A DNA stretch of 64,000 nt from Rhizobacter koreensis (GTDB lineage Bacteria > Pseudomonadota > Gammaproteobacteria > Burkholderiales > Burkholderiaceae_C). Every line of letters begins with the position of its first letter. The first letter of the stretch is position 1. Of this stretch, positions 16,345 through 25,040 are shown piece by piece. The DNA lies in NCBI RefSeq assembly GCF_013366375.1, contig NZ_JABWMJ010000002.1:434001-498000 (forward strand), read 5' to 3'. Under the pieces are notes generated by a model. That model worked only from the letters and a program-made list of their open reading frames with translations. It ran no database searches and was not told the DNA's origin. A program made the position numbers and the translations under genes.

Positions 16345-17931
16345 TCAGGTGCCCGGAGCCCAGAACGCGCAGTGGTGATCGACGGCGAAGCTCGACTGGG
16401 TATAGGGCGTCGGCGGCGTCAGCGACTGGCGCTGGTCGGTTGCGCTGTCGTAGGCAGGCCAGAGTGGCGTCGCTGCCGAGTTGGGGTTGCCCTGGCGCGC
16501 GAACTGGGTCCAGTACCGAACCATCGCCTGCGACAGCAGTCGCTGGTTGGCGTTCAGAGGCACCGGGTCGGGGATCGAAGGTCGCAGCTTGAAGAGGTAG
16601 TTGAGCTCGGAGGCATGCGCCGAGCCATAGGGAAAGCTCACCGGCGGCAGGAACGTCTGCGGAGCATCCGGGTCGTTGAACTCGTAGGCATAAACGGGAA
16701 CGAAGTTGGCCATCTGCCGGATCGCCTTGCGCGAGCTGCAGGCATACACCGTGTCGGTGACGAGTGCGGCAAACGCGAACGAGGGGTTCGCATAGTTGAC
16801 GAGCGGGTACTCGGCAATGATGGCGTTACGCGTCGCCCCAGTGACGCCCAGCGTCCCCGTGATGGCCGCCGGATAGCCTTCGGCAGTGAGCGGGGTGCCG
16901 GTTGCCAGCTCGGTGGTGCCGACGAAGAGGCGCCATTCGTCGCGGTTGGATCCCTCCATCACCGGGACGCGATTGAACCGCCCGGAGGCCAACGCCGCGT
17001 TGATGGTCTCGTTCAGCACGACGCCGTCGACGACCGGGCCGGATATCGCCGTGCTCGCCGGCTCGGCCAGCGCATTCGCAACCGAGATCGAGCGCAGGCA
17101 GTCGACCGTTGTGGGGGCCGGGCACCCGTAGCGCGCGCCGAACGCATTGCCGCGGTTCTCGTTCGCGGCCATTGAGCTCTGGTTCACGGCGTAGGCGCCG
17201 CTCTGAACGATTGCGCGGTGGAACAGCCCGGCGGCCAGCGGCGACGCGAGATGCGTGTGGATGTCAAGCCCGCCCGCCGACTCGCCGAAAAGCGTCAAGT
17301 TGTTCGGATCGCCACCGAAATTGGCGATGTTGCGCTGGACCCAGCGCATCGCCGCCTGCTGGTCGAGGATGCCGTAGTTGCCCGACACGCGGTCCGGCGA
17401 CTCGGCGCTGAGCGCCGGATGAGAAAGGAAACCGAGCACGCCGAGCCGGTAGTTGATCGTGACCACGACCACGTTCTGCGCAACGAGATCCGTCGGATCG
17501 AGCGCATCGCTCTCGCCCACCTTGTTCGACCCGCCATGGATATAGATCATCACCGGGTGACGGCCCGGCCCTGCGTTGGGCGCGTAGACGTTCAGGTAGA
17601 GGCAGTCCTCGGTGGAGCCGGCGAGCCCGTAGGGGCCGGGAAGCTGCGGGCAGTGGTTGGCGAACCGGGTCGCGCGCAGCTTCGGCCACGCAGTGCTCGG
17701 CTGCGGGGCCCGCCAGCGCAGCGCGCCCACCGGCGGGGCGGCATAGGGGATGCCAAGAAACATGTTCATCGTCGCCGATGCCGCGCCGGTCACCGGTCCC
17801 TTGTCGGTAGGGACCGTGACGCTCGAGACGATCTGCGGCGGCTCGAGGGCGACCGCGAACGCGCCCGACGTGGTCAGCGCCAATGCGGCGACGCCGAACG
17901 CCCTGAGCAAGATCGTTTGCAGAAGGTTCAT
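16345..17931 (-). CDS. Exported type-B carboxylesterase
   Basis: A 528-residue exported esterase. The ATG at 17931 is preceded by GGAG about 9 bases upstream and gives MNLLQTILLRAFGVAALALT, an ordinary signal peptide cleaved near AFA; a longer frame upstream lacks such a signal. The type-B signatures are present: GIPYAAPPVGALRWRAPQPS, TEDCLYLNVYAP, YIHGGSN, and the elbow FGESAGG with S218. It is soluble and secreted or periplasmic, whereas its paralogue at 14286 is a lipoprotein, so the pair may act in two compartments on related esters. A PEP-CTERM protein and a tannase-family gene lie immediately upstream on the same strand. Confidence 0.93.
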   Translation of the reverse strand: MNLLQTILLRAFGVAALALTTSGAFAVALEPPQIVSSVTVPTDKGPVTGAASATMNMFLGIPYAAPPVGALRWRAPQPSTAWPKLRATRFANHCPQLPGPYGLAGSTEDCLYLNVYAPNAGPGRHPVMIYIHGGSNKVGESDALDPTDLVAQNVVVVTINYRLGVLGFLSHPALSAESPDRVSGNYGILDQQAAMRWVQRNIANFGGDPNNLTLFGESAGGLDIHTHLASPLAAGLFHRAIVQSGAYAVNQSSMAANENRGNAFGARYGCPAPTTVDCLRSISVANALAEPASTAISGPVVDGVVLNETINAALASGRFNRVPVMEGSNRDEWRLFVGTTELATGTPLTAEGYPAAITGTLGVTGATRNAIIAEYPLVNYANPSFAFAALVTDTVYACSSRKAIRQMANFVPVYAYEFNDPDAPQTFLPPVSFPYGSAHASELNYLFKLRPSIPDPVPLNANQRLLSQAMVRYWTQFARQGNPNSAATPLWPAYDSATDQRQSLTPPTPYTQSSFAVDHHCAFWAPGT

Positions 17932-18051
17932 ACCGAGGTCTCCAACGGGAAAGCAGAACGGTGGCGACGAGCCGGCGGTGGCGCTGCGGTGCACTGGAGC
18001 GGCGGTCGCGCCTGCCTCCATGTGCCGGTGCACGCACCCGGGCGCCGGTGC

Positions 18052-18654
18052 TCAGGCAGCGGCTGGCTTCGCTTCGCCGACCTTGCGGCGACGCGCCAGC
18101 GCGAGGCCGAACAGCCCGGGGCCGACCAGCGCCAGCGTGATCGGCTCCGGCAGCTGGCGCACCGAGATGTCGTCGATCTCGAAGAAGCCGCTGTCGTTGC
18201 GCAGGCGCAGCTCCAGCGTCGTCAGCGCTGAGCTCGCCTGTGGATCGAGCACGATCTCGGTGAACGCCGACGCCGCCACGTCGAGGACGCTGTACACGCT
18301 ACGGCCGCCCCAGAGCACGTCGAAGGAGTTCGGGCGCTGCCCGTCGCTGCGCAGCCAGAGGTGGATGTTGTAGTAGCTGCCGGGCAACGTGGCGAGCGAC
18401 TGCACGAGGGTTCCGGGCGTGCCGATCTCACCGAAGTAGGCGCCGAAGCTGCCGCTGTGCGCCGCGACACCGTCGACGCCGCTGAGCGTCGGATCGAAGC
18501 TGGCATTCCAGCCGCTGAAATTGCCGCTTTCGAAGCCGCCGTTCGTCACCAGCTCGGGACCGACCTCGTAACGGGTGGGGGCGGCGCCCACGCCCGTACC
18601 GAGCAAGGTGCCAAGCGCAAGCACGCCGGCAGCGAGGAGTTTGCGACAGCTCAT
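18052..18654 (-). CDS. PEP-CTERM protein with carbohydrate-binding-like domain
   Basis: A 200-residue exported protein. After the signal peptide (about residues 1-24, ending GAA) the mature domain starts with ELVTNGGFESGNFSGWNAS and contains GTPGTLVQSLATLPG and FFEIDDISVRQ, the pattern of CBM4/9-like jelly-roll domains common in PEP-CTERM proteins. The C-terminus is LPEPITLAL, a hydrophobic helix and ARRRK, a canonical exosortase sorting signal. The role is probably surface or exopolysaccharide binding. It lies between the tannase-family and carboxylesterase genes on the same strand, so it may be an accessory adhesion or substrate-binding component of that cluster (inference). Confidence 0.88.
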   Translation of the reverse strand: MSCRKLLAAGVLALGTLLGTGVGAAPTRYEVGPELVTNGGFESGNFSGWNASFDPTLSGVDGVAAHSGSFGAYFGEIGTPGTLVQSLATLPGSYYNIHLWLRSDGQRPNSFDVLWGGRSVYSVLDVAASAFTEIVLDPQASSALTTLELRLRNDSGFFEIDDISVRQLPEPITLALVGPGLFGLALARRRKVGEAKPAAA

Positions 18655-18757
18655 GAGTGACTCCCTCGGACGATGGATACTGCGGAAGCGAGACGCGAGA
18701 CGAGAGCTCGCGTCGACACGTGCAGCCCTACGGGGAACGCCGCGGCACGCACAGGCG

Positions 18758-20476
18758 TCAGTTCACGCAGACGAACGATGCCGCCAGGTTGACGTCGCCG
18801 GTGCCGCGGTACTGGGGCCACTTCGGGTAGTCGCACAAGGGGCGCGTGCGGCCCGGCACGCCGGCGGTGTCGGTGGTCACCTGGTTGGTCGGTGCGGTGC
18901 CCTTCTCGGCCCAGTTCTCGAGTGCGGTCAGCGAGTCCCAGGTCGCGTTGAACACGCTGCTCGCCGCGTGGCCGAAGCCCGGCACCTCATAGTAGCGCGC
19001 GAAGGTGTCGACGAACGCCGGGCCCATCTGCGCCTGCAGCCGCTGGTAGTACTGCTCGGTGGCGCGCGTCGCCACCAGCACGTCCGAGAGGCCGTGCGCG
19101 AGCAGCAGCTTGCCGCCACGCGCCACGAACGCCGAGATGTCGGTGCTGGTGTCGAGCTGGGTGCTGAGCTCGCTGAGGCGGCCGGCCCACGGGCCCGGGT
19201 TCTCCGGGTCGAGCGTGAGCGAGCGGAAGTTCGGGTCGCGCGTCACCGCGTACTTCACGAACTGGTCGAGGAAGAGCCCCACGTAAGGGCCCCCGCTGGT
19301 CGGCATCGGCTCGCCCGGCGCCACGCTGCCCCAGGCCAGGAAGTTGATCGTCGGCTGCAGCGGCGATGTCGTCGTGCGGCCGAGATCGCTGCCCCACACG
19401 TTGAATCCCGGGTACTCGGTCTCGCCGCTGGCGAGCCGGAAGTTGAAGCGGGTCGGTCTCTCGAACGTTTTCAGCACCTGGATCTGCAGGTCCGACAGGC
19501 AGGTGTTGCCGGTGTCAGCGCCACCCGGGCAGCGCAAGGGCGCCCCGTTGATCGTGGCGGTGGCCGGATCGAACGTGGCGTTGCACTTGACCTGGTTGCT
19601 GACCACCCCGTCGACGACGCCGTCGAGGCCGTCGCAGGCCTGCAGCGATGCCTGCAGCAGGAGGCCGCGCTTGGCAAGGCTCGGGTAGGCGCCGGGCTGC
19701 GACAGCATGCGGTTGACCTTCTGGCCGGCGAGCAGGGCGGCCAAGTCGTTCCACGCCGGGTACCAGGCGATCGCCCCGTTCCAGTCGGCCGGCCAGCGCT
19801 GGATGGCGGCGAGCGCCTCGCGGCCGCCGGTCGAGCCGCCGGCGAAGTACGCCTTGCTGGGGCCTTCGGACGCGTAGCGTGCCTTGATCAGGAACACCGC
19901 GGCATCGCGTGTCTTCTTGAGCGCGTCGCCGCCGAAGTTGCGCAGCGCCTCGTCGTTGCTGAACGACGAGGCGTCCTGCGAGCCGAATGCGTTGGCCTGG
20001 TGCCCCGAGTCGCTCGCGAAGGTCGCGTAGCCGCGGCCGAGCGGCGTCGCCGCATTGGTCGGACCTTGCGGGACGTTGCCGACGACGTTCGGGATCGAGC
20101 CGTCGAAGCCGCCACCGCCGAGCATGACGACCTTGGTGTTCCACGTGGTCGGCAGGGCGACGCGGAACAGGATGCGGGGCGCGGCAGGGTCGACCGGCGC
20201 GATGCTGGCGTTGACGAGGCAATGCTCGGGAACGGCGGTCGCGCCGGAACCGCTCGCCGCCACGACCGCGGCGGTCGTGACGGTGCCGCCGCTGGTCGGC
20301 AGACCGATCGCTGCGGCCGGTATGACCATTCCGGCGAGCTGCGCGCATGCCAGCGGCACGGCAGCCGGCGGCGGCGCCGGCTCGTCGTCGTCACCACCAC
20401 CGCCACCTCCGCAGCCCGCGACCAGGGCGAGCGCCGCGAGCGGCCCGAGATAGGTCCAGCACCTCTTCAACTGCAT
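18758..20476 (-). CDS. Tannase/feruloyl-esterase family lipoprotein lacking the family cysteine pair
   Basis: A 572-residue lipoprotein starting at ATG 20476, with lipobox LVAGC (C22) followed by Gly and Asp/Pro-rich linkers. The rest is a tannase-family alpha/beta hydrolase (PF07519 type): VVMLGGGGFDGSIPN oxyanion region, GYATFASDSGHQ, nucleophile elbow GGSTGGRE (S215), ACDGLDGVVDGVV lid segment, then GLSDVLV (D465) and GFGHAASS (H503). Tannases, feruloyl esterases and MHETase normally have Cys beside both the Ser and the His (CS-D-HC motif, a disulfide); both positions are non-Cys here (G214, A504). The family releases gallate, ferulate or related aromatic acids from esters. Upstream on the same strand is a PucR-type regulator. 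Confidence 0.9.
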   Translation of the reverse strand: MQLKRCWTYLGPLAALALVAGCGGGGGGDDDEPAPPPAAVPLACAQLAGMVIPAAAIGLPTSGGTVTTAAVVAASGSGATAVPEHCLVNASIAPVDPAAPRILFRVALPTTWNTKVVMLGGGGFDGSIPNVVGNVPQGPTNAATPLGRGYATFASDSGHQANAFGSQDASSFSNDEALRNFGGDALKKTRDAAVFLIKARYASEGPSKAYFAGGSTGGREALAAIQRWPADWNGAIAWYPAWNDLAALLAGQKVNRMLSQPGAYPSLAKRGLLLQASLQACDGLDGVVDGVVSNQVKCNATFDPATATINGAPLRCPGGADTGNTCLSDLQIQVLKTFERPTRFNFRLASGETEYPGFNVWGSDLGRTTTSPLQPTINFLAWGSVAPGEPMPTSGGPYVGLFLDQFVKYAVTRDPNFRSLTLDPENPGPWAGRLSELSTQLDTSTDISAFVARGGKLLLAHGLSDVLVATRATEQYYQRLQAQMGPAFVDTFARYYEVPGFGHAASSVFNATWDSLTALENWAEKGTAPTNQVTTDTAGVPGRTRPLCDYPKWPQYRGTGDVNLAASFVCVN

Positions 20477-20717
20477 GTCGTCTCCGTGCGTGTCGTCGTT
20501 CGCCCGGCGAGCGCGGGCCTTCACGGAGTCTCGGTGCGAGCCTCGCACCGCTTCAATGTCGGGCCGGCACATCGCGAACGGGCGGCCGATGTGAGGCGCG
20601 GCCATCGCGAAAACCCTCGCTGGCGCCACGCGGCGGCGTCCGGAAGCCGATCGAGAAGGCGGGTGACGCTTCGGTCGGCTCGGGCGTGGGAGCTGGGTGC
20701 GGCTCCGGCGCGCGCTG

Positions 20718-22679
20718 CTACGCAGGCCCGCTCAGGCTCCACAGCCGCAGCGCAATGTGCAGCTCGAGGGCACGCGATGCCTGGCCCCAGTGGCCGACCA
20801 GGTCTTCGATCGAGGCGAGGCGCTGCCGGACCGTGTTGACGTGAATGCCGAGCCGCTGTCCGGTCGTCTTCGCATTCTGGTTGCAGTCGAAGTAGGCCAG
20901 CAACGTGGCGGCGAGCTCGGAGCCGCGCTTGCGATCGTGCGTGAGCAGCGGACCGATGCTGGCGTCGAGAAAGTTCGCGAGGCTGGCGCGGTCGTGCGTC
21001 TCGAACAGCGTCGAATAGATCGCGAGCTCGTCCTGGCCGAGGATCTGACCGTGCACGCCCATGCGGCCGAGCACGCCGAGGGCACGTCGCAAGGTTGCGT
21101 AGAGCGCCGGGATCTCGGCGGGCGCCGAGACCGGGCGCGACACCACGCCGCGATGCCCGCAGCGGAGCTCCTGCTCGATCCACGTCGCGACGGTCTGCCG
21201 CACGTCGGCGGCTCGACTGGCCGCACACAGGACCACCAGGACGCCGTCGATGTCGTCGGTCAGCGCCTGCGCGAGCGGCGTCAGGCTCCCGAAGCGGCGC
21301 GCGGCGTAACCCGCACGCGCCCCGTCCATCTCGACCAGCACCAGCGACACCGGCCTCGCGAGATCGATGCCGTGCTGCTCGGCGCGGTTGGCCAGCAGGG
21401 CCGGGTCGTCCTGGCGCGGCGACACCAGCGACCGCAGCAGGGCCGAGGCGTTGCGGTTGCGGGTCGCTTCCATGCGCTGCTGGGACAGCAGCACGACGCC
21501 GATGACGCTCGCGCTGCGCTCGAACGTCCGGATCGCGACCTCCTCCAGGCCGTCGCGATGGAACAGCAGCGCCGATCCGAGAATGTCGTCGCCGCCGATC
21601 ACCGCCATCACGCGGCACGTCTCGCCGGCGGCTTCGAACGCGACCACCGATCGCCCGCTCTCGCGGCTGACCCGCATCGCCCGCATCAGGTCGGCGCTGT
21701 GCTCGGCGTGCGGCGCGTAGCGGTTCATGGCGTCCGAGGCATAGCCGCTCGCCGAGCCCTTGCTGACCATCACGGCGGCCTCGTCGAGCACCAGAACGCT
21801 GCCGCGCAGCAACTCGGCCATCGACTGGCAGAGCGTCGCCAGCGAGGCACCGCGCGCGAGCAGCGACATGATCTGCTCGTGCGCGTCCGCGGCGGCCTGG
21901 ATGTTGCGCAGGTGCCGCTCCAGCTCGGCACGCGACTCGTCGGCACGCGCGAGCGCCGCGCTCACGCCCTCGAAGTCGCGTGCGTTCTTGAGCGCGACCG
22001 CTCCGTGAGTCGCCAGCGTGCACAGGATCGAGATGCTCTGCGCGGTGTGCATGCGGTGATAGCGATCGGCGACGAAGAGGAAACCGATGACGTCGCCGTT
22101 CCAGATCAGCGGCACGCCCACCAGTGCGGCGATGCCCTCTTCGCGGAACGCATCGTCGAGCCGCGAATCGTGGGCGAAGCGCGTATCGGCCAGGTAGTCG
22201 GGCGTCGTGAACGGCAGCCGGGTCGACATGACGAGGCCGGCAACCCCGCGGTCGCGGCGCGCGACCATCGCCGACGTGCTCTGCTTCAACGCGCCGTCCA
22301 CGACCAGCACGTGGAACTCGTCCGGATCGGCCTCGTAGGTCGACAGCCATGCGAGGTCGGAGCCGAGCAGGTTGCGCGCCCGCGACACGATCGCGCTGAG
22401 CAGGCCCTGCAGATCGAGCCGGCTCGAGAGGTCCTGCGCCGACTCGATCACGGCGAGCAGCCCGCGCTCGCGCTCCTGCTGCAGCTCGAGACGGTTGCGC
22501 ACGGCCATCGCCATGCGCACGGTCTCGACCATCTCGGACCTCCCCGGGCTTGCGACGGGCCATGCATCGACGTCGGCGAGTCGTCGGGCGAACTCGTCGG
22601 CCGGCGCGCCCTGGTGCAGAAGTTCGATCAGCTCACGGACCGGCGCCTCGTTGCTGTCCATGCGAATGACCTGACCCAT
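20718..22679 (-). CDS. GAF-domain transcriptional regulator with PucR/CdaR-type C-terminal HTH
   Basis: A 653-residue cytoplasmic regulator. A GAF domain is visible at about residues 75-240 (LLSAIVSRARNLLGSDLAWL, FREEGIAALVGVPLIWNGDV), followed by a coiled segment, a central regulatory region, and a GGDEF-like/PucR middle domain at about 430-545. The C-terminal PucR helix-turn-helix is LLAYFDCNQNAKTTGQRLGI followed by HVNTVRQRLASIEDLVG. Such proteins commonly activate adjacent catabolic operons in response to an aromatic or purine-type effector bound by the sensor part. It starts at ATG 22679 behind GAAGG. The SDR gene is divergent, 230 bases away, and the tannase-family gene follows it downstream, so both are candidate targets. 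Confidence 0.9.
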   Translation of the reverse strand: MGQVIRMDSNEAPVRELIELLHQGAPADEFARRLADVDAWPVASPGRSEMVETVRMAMAVRNRLELQQERERGLLAVIESAQDLSSRLDLQGLLSAIVSRARNLLGSDLAWLSTYEADPDEFHVLVVDGALKQSTSAMVARRDRGVAGLVMSTRLPFTTPDYLADTRFAHDSRLDDAFREEGIAALVGVPLIWNGDVIGFLFVADRYHRMHTAQSISILCTLATHGAVALKNARDFEGVSAALARADESRAELERHLRNIQAAADAHEQIMSLLARGASLATLCQSMAELLRGSVLVLDEAAVMVSKGSASGYASDAMNRYAPHAEHSADLMRAMRVSRESGRSVVAFEAAGETCRVMAVIGGDDILGSALLFHRDGLEEVAIRTFERSASVIGVVLLSQQRMEATRNRNASALLRSLVSPRQDDPALLANRAEQHGIDLARPVSLVLVEMDGARAGYAARRFGSLTPLAQALTDDIDGVLVVLCAASRAADVRQTVATWIEQELRCGHRGVVSRPVSAPAEIPALYATLRRALGVLGRMGVHGQILGQDELAIYSTLFETHDRASLANFLDASIGPLLTHDRKRGSELAATLLAYFDCNQNAKTTGQRLGIHVNTVRQRLASIEDLVGHWGQASRALELHIALRLWSLSGPA

Positions 22680-22800
22680 CACCTTCCTTCGGCAAGGCGG
22701 CAACGAGAAAGCACGAGTCGCCGCATCAGCGTCGAAGGCTAGCAGAGGCCGGTGTCGGTCGAGGCAGGTCGGGGGGATGCGAGAACATCGAATTGGCGCT

Positions 22801-22837
22801 GCATGTGTGCGCGCATGACATTGGGTTCGGCCATGCG
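22801..22837. promoter_or_regulatory. Candidate operator: repeated GCATG half-sites between regulator and SDR
   Basis: In the divergent space between the PucR-type regulator and the SDR gene, GCATG occurs at 22801-22805 and 22813-22817, and its complement CATGC at 22832-22836. The outer bases extend one pair to CGCATG / CATGCG, centred 20 bases apart, about two helical turns. It lies 73-109 bases before the SDR start, a plausible activator position. This is visual pattern finding only; no binding consensus is known. Confidence 0.3.
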
Positions 22838-22909
22838 TCTGGCGAGACTGCCTGCACGCAACGCACCGGCTTCGGGTGCGCTGCCCGCAACGAGCGTCCG
22901 CACCCACCC

Positions 22910-23701
22910 ATGTCCATCCTCGACTCCCTTCGTCCCGCTGCCGGCCTGCGGGTCCTCGTCACAGCGGGCGGAGCAGGCATCGGCGCGGCAATCGCACGCG
23001 CCTTCCACGAGGCAGGGTCGAGCGTTCACGTGTGCGACGTCGACCGCGCGGCGCTCGATCGCCTCACGGCGGAGACGCCGGCGATCACCGCCAGCATGGC
23101 CGACGCGTCGGTCGCGGCCGACGTCGACCTGGTGTTCGACGACGTGCGCGGCACGCTCGGCGGCCTCGACGTTCTCGTCAGCAACGCCGGTATCGCCGGC
23201 CCGACCGGGCCGATCGAGTCGATCGACGCCAGTGCGTGGGAGCGCACCGTCGACGTCAACCTCAACAGCCAGTACTACTTCGCGCGCCGCGCGGTGCCGC
23301 TGCTCCGGCAGTCGACCGCAAGTCCCTGCCTGATCGCGATGGGGTCGGTCGCCGGCAGGCTCGGCTACCCGTTCCGGACACCCTACGCGTCGACCAAGTG
23401 GGCGATCGTCGGCCTCGTGAAGTCGCTGGCGATCGAGCTGGGGCCGAGCGGCATTCGCGCCAACGCGATCCTTCCGGGAACGGTCGAGGGCCCCCGCATG
23501 GACGCCGTGATCGCGGCGCGTGCCGAGGCCCTGGGCATCGGCGTCGACGCCATGCGCGAGCGCTACCTCGAGAAGATCTCGCTGCGCCGGATGGTCACCG
23601 CCAACGACGTGGCGGCACTCGCGCTCTTTCTCTGCACGCCCGCGGCCCGCAACCTCACCGGTCAGGCCATCAGCATCGACGGCAACGTCGAGTACCTCTG
23701 A
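22910..23701 (+). CDS. Short-chain dehydrogenase/reductase (classical SDR)
   Basis: A 263-residue cytoplasmic NAD(P)-dependent oxidoreductase with a full classical SDR motif set: the cofactor glycine motif TAGGAGIG, an acidic CDVD after strand 2 that favours NAD, SNAG, the catalytic Ser in MGSVAGR, the catalytic YASTK, and the C-terminal GQAISIDGNVEYL. ATG 22910 gives MSILDSLRPAAGLRVLVTAG. It is the first gene of the plus-strand run that continues with the ABC importer (next start 45 bases after its stop) and lies opposite the PucR-type regulator. It probably oxidises an alcohol or hydroxy-acid intermediate of whatever the importer brings in (inference). Confidence 0.92.
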   Translation: MSILDSLRPAAGLRVLVTAGGAGIGAAIARAFHEAGSSVHVCDVDRAALDRLTAETPAITASMADASVAADVDLVFDDVRGTLGGLDVLVSNAGIAGPTGPIESIDASAWERTVDVNLNSQYYFARRAVPLLRQSTASPCLIAMGSVAGRLGYPFRTPYASTKWAIVGLVKSLAIELGPSGIRANAILPGTVEGPRMDAVIAARAEALGIGVDAMRERYLEKISLRRMVTANDVAALALFLCTPAARNLTGQAISIDGNVEYL

Positions 23702-23745
23702 AAACAGCGGCGACCAGAGCCGCCATTCCTCTAGCTGGAGACACG

Positions 23746-24987
23746 ATGCTTCACACCCCCCTTCTTCGCACCGGACTTGCCGCCGGCCTTCTGTTCTCCG
23801 GCCTTGCGCAGGCCGCCCCTGTAAAGATCGCCGTCCTCGAGACGCTCTCGGGTCCGCAGGCGTCGACCGGACAGGCCTACCGGGCCGCGGTGCGCTATGC
23901 GGTCGACCGGCTGAATGCCGCCGGCGGCTGGAACGGCGAGCCCGTGCAGCTGGTCGAGTACGACAACCAGGGGGGTCCTGCGGGCGCCTCCGACAAGCTC
24001 AAGGCAGCGATCGCCGATGGCGTGCAGATCGTCGTTCAGGGTGCCTCCTCGGCGATCGGCGGTCAGATCACCGAGGACGTGCGCAAGCACAACCTGCGCA
24101 ATCCCGACAAGGGTCTCGTGTACATCAACGTCGGGGCCGAGGCGCTCGAGCTCACCGGCGAGAAGTGCAACTTCCACCACTTCCGGTTCGCCGGCAACGC
24201 GCAGATGCGCGTCAAGGCGATGGTCGAGGGCATGAAGCAGGCCAACGCGCTCGGCACGCAGGTGTACTCGATCAACCAGAACTACTCGTGGGGCCAGGAC
24301 ATGGAGCAGGCCATCGTCGCCAATGCGGCGGCCGGCGGCTACAAGGTCGTCGACAAGACGCTGCACGACGTCAACAAGATCCAGGACTTCGCGCCGTACG
24401 TGGCCAAGATCAGCGCATCGGGCGCGGACACGGTGATCACCGGCAACTGGTCGAACGACCTGCTGCTGCTCATGAAGGCCTCCAAGGCGGCCGGCCTGAA
24501 GGCGCGCTTTGGCACCGTGTTCCTCGATCAGCCCGGCAACATCGCCAACGCCGGCGACCTGGCCGCTGGCCACTTCATCGCGCACACCTTCAACCCCGAG
24601 GCGGCCGGTGCGGCAGGGCAACGCTTCGTCGACGACTACAAGGCCAAGATGGGGCACGTTCCCGTCTTCATCGAGCCGCAGACCGTGTTCGGGCTCGAGA
24701 TGGTGGCCGAGGCGCTCAAGCGCACCAAGCCCGAAGGCGGCGCGCTCAACGTCAACACGTTCGCAAAGACGCTCGAATCGACCAGGCTGGCCACGCCGAT
24801 GGGCGAGATGAGCGTGCGCGCGGCGGACCATCAGGCGCTGATGCCGATGGTGGTGTCGATGGTCTCGAAGGACGCCCGGTTCAAGGCCGACGGCACCGAT
24901 CTGGGCTTCAAGCCGGTGAAGGTGTTCTCGGCCGAGCAGGCGGCGGCGCCGGCACAGGCGAGCTGCAAGATGCAGCGCCCGTCCTGA
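23746..24987 (+). CDS. Branched-chain-type ABC transporter substrate-binding protein
   Basis: A 413-residue periplasmic protein with a signal peptide ending GLAQA (about residue 23) and the type-I periplasmic-binding fold of LivJ/LivK relatives. Motifs are VKIAVLETLSGPQASTGQAY, LVEYDNQGGPAGASDKLKAA and YSINQNYSWGQDMEQAI. Members bind amino acids, but many betaproteobacterial paralogues bind aromatic or short-chain carboxylates. A CKMQRP tail ends the protein. The order SDR, SBP, LivH, LivM, LivG, LivF is continuous on the plus strand with small gaps or overlaps, so one transcript is likely. The ATG at 23746 follows GGAG by 7 bases. Confidence 0.93.
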   Translation: MLHTPLLRTGLAAGLLFSGLAQAAPVKIAVLETLSGPQASTGQAYRAAVRYAVDRLNAAGGWNGEPVQLVEYDNQGGPAGASDKLKAAIADGVQIVVQGASSAIGGQITEDVRKHNLRNPDKGLVYINVGAEALELTGEKCNFHHFRFAGNAQMRVKAMVEGMKQANALGTQVYSINQNYSWGQDMEQAIVANAAAGGYKVVDKTLHDVNKIQDFAPYVAKISASGADTVITGNWSNDLLLLMKASKAAGLKARFGTVFLDQPGNIANAGDLAAGHFIAHTFNPEAAGAAGQRFVDDYKAKMGHVPVFIEPQTVFGLEMVAEALKRTKPEGGALNVNTFAKTLESTRLATPMGEMSVRAADHQALMPMVVSMVSKDARFKADGTDLGFKPVKVFSAEQAAAPAQASCKMQRPS

Positions 24988-25040
24988 GCGTCGCCGCGCG
25001 CCACCCGGCGATCCTGATGTCCGAGCCTCGCTCCTGAGCC

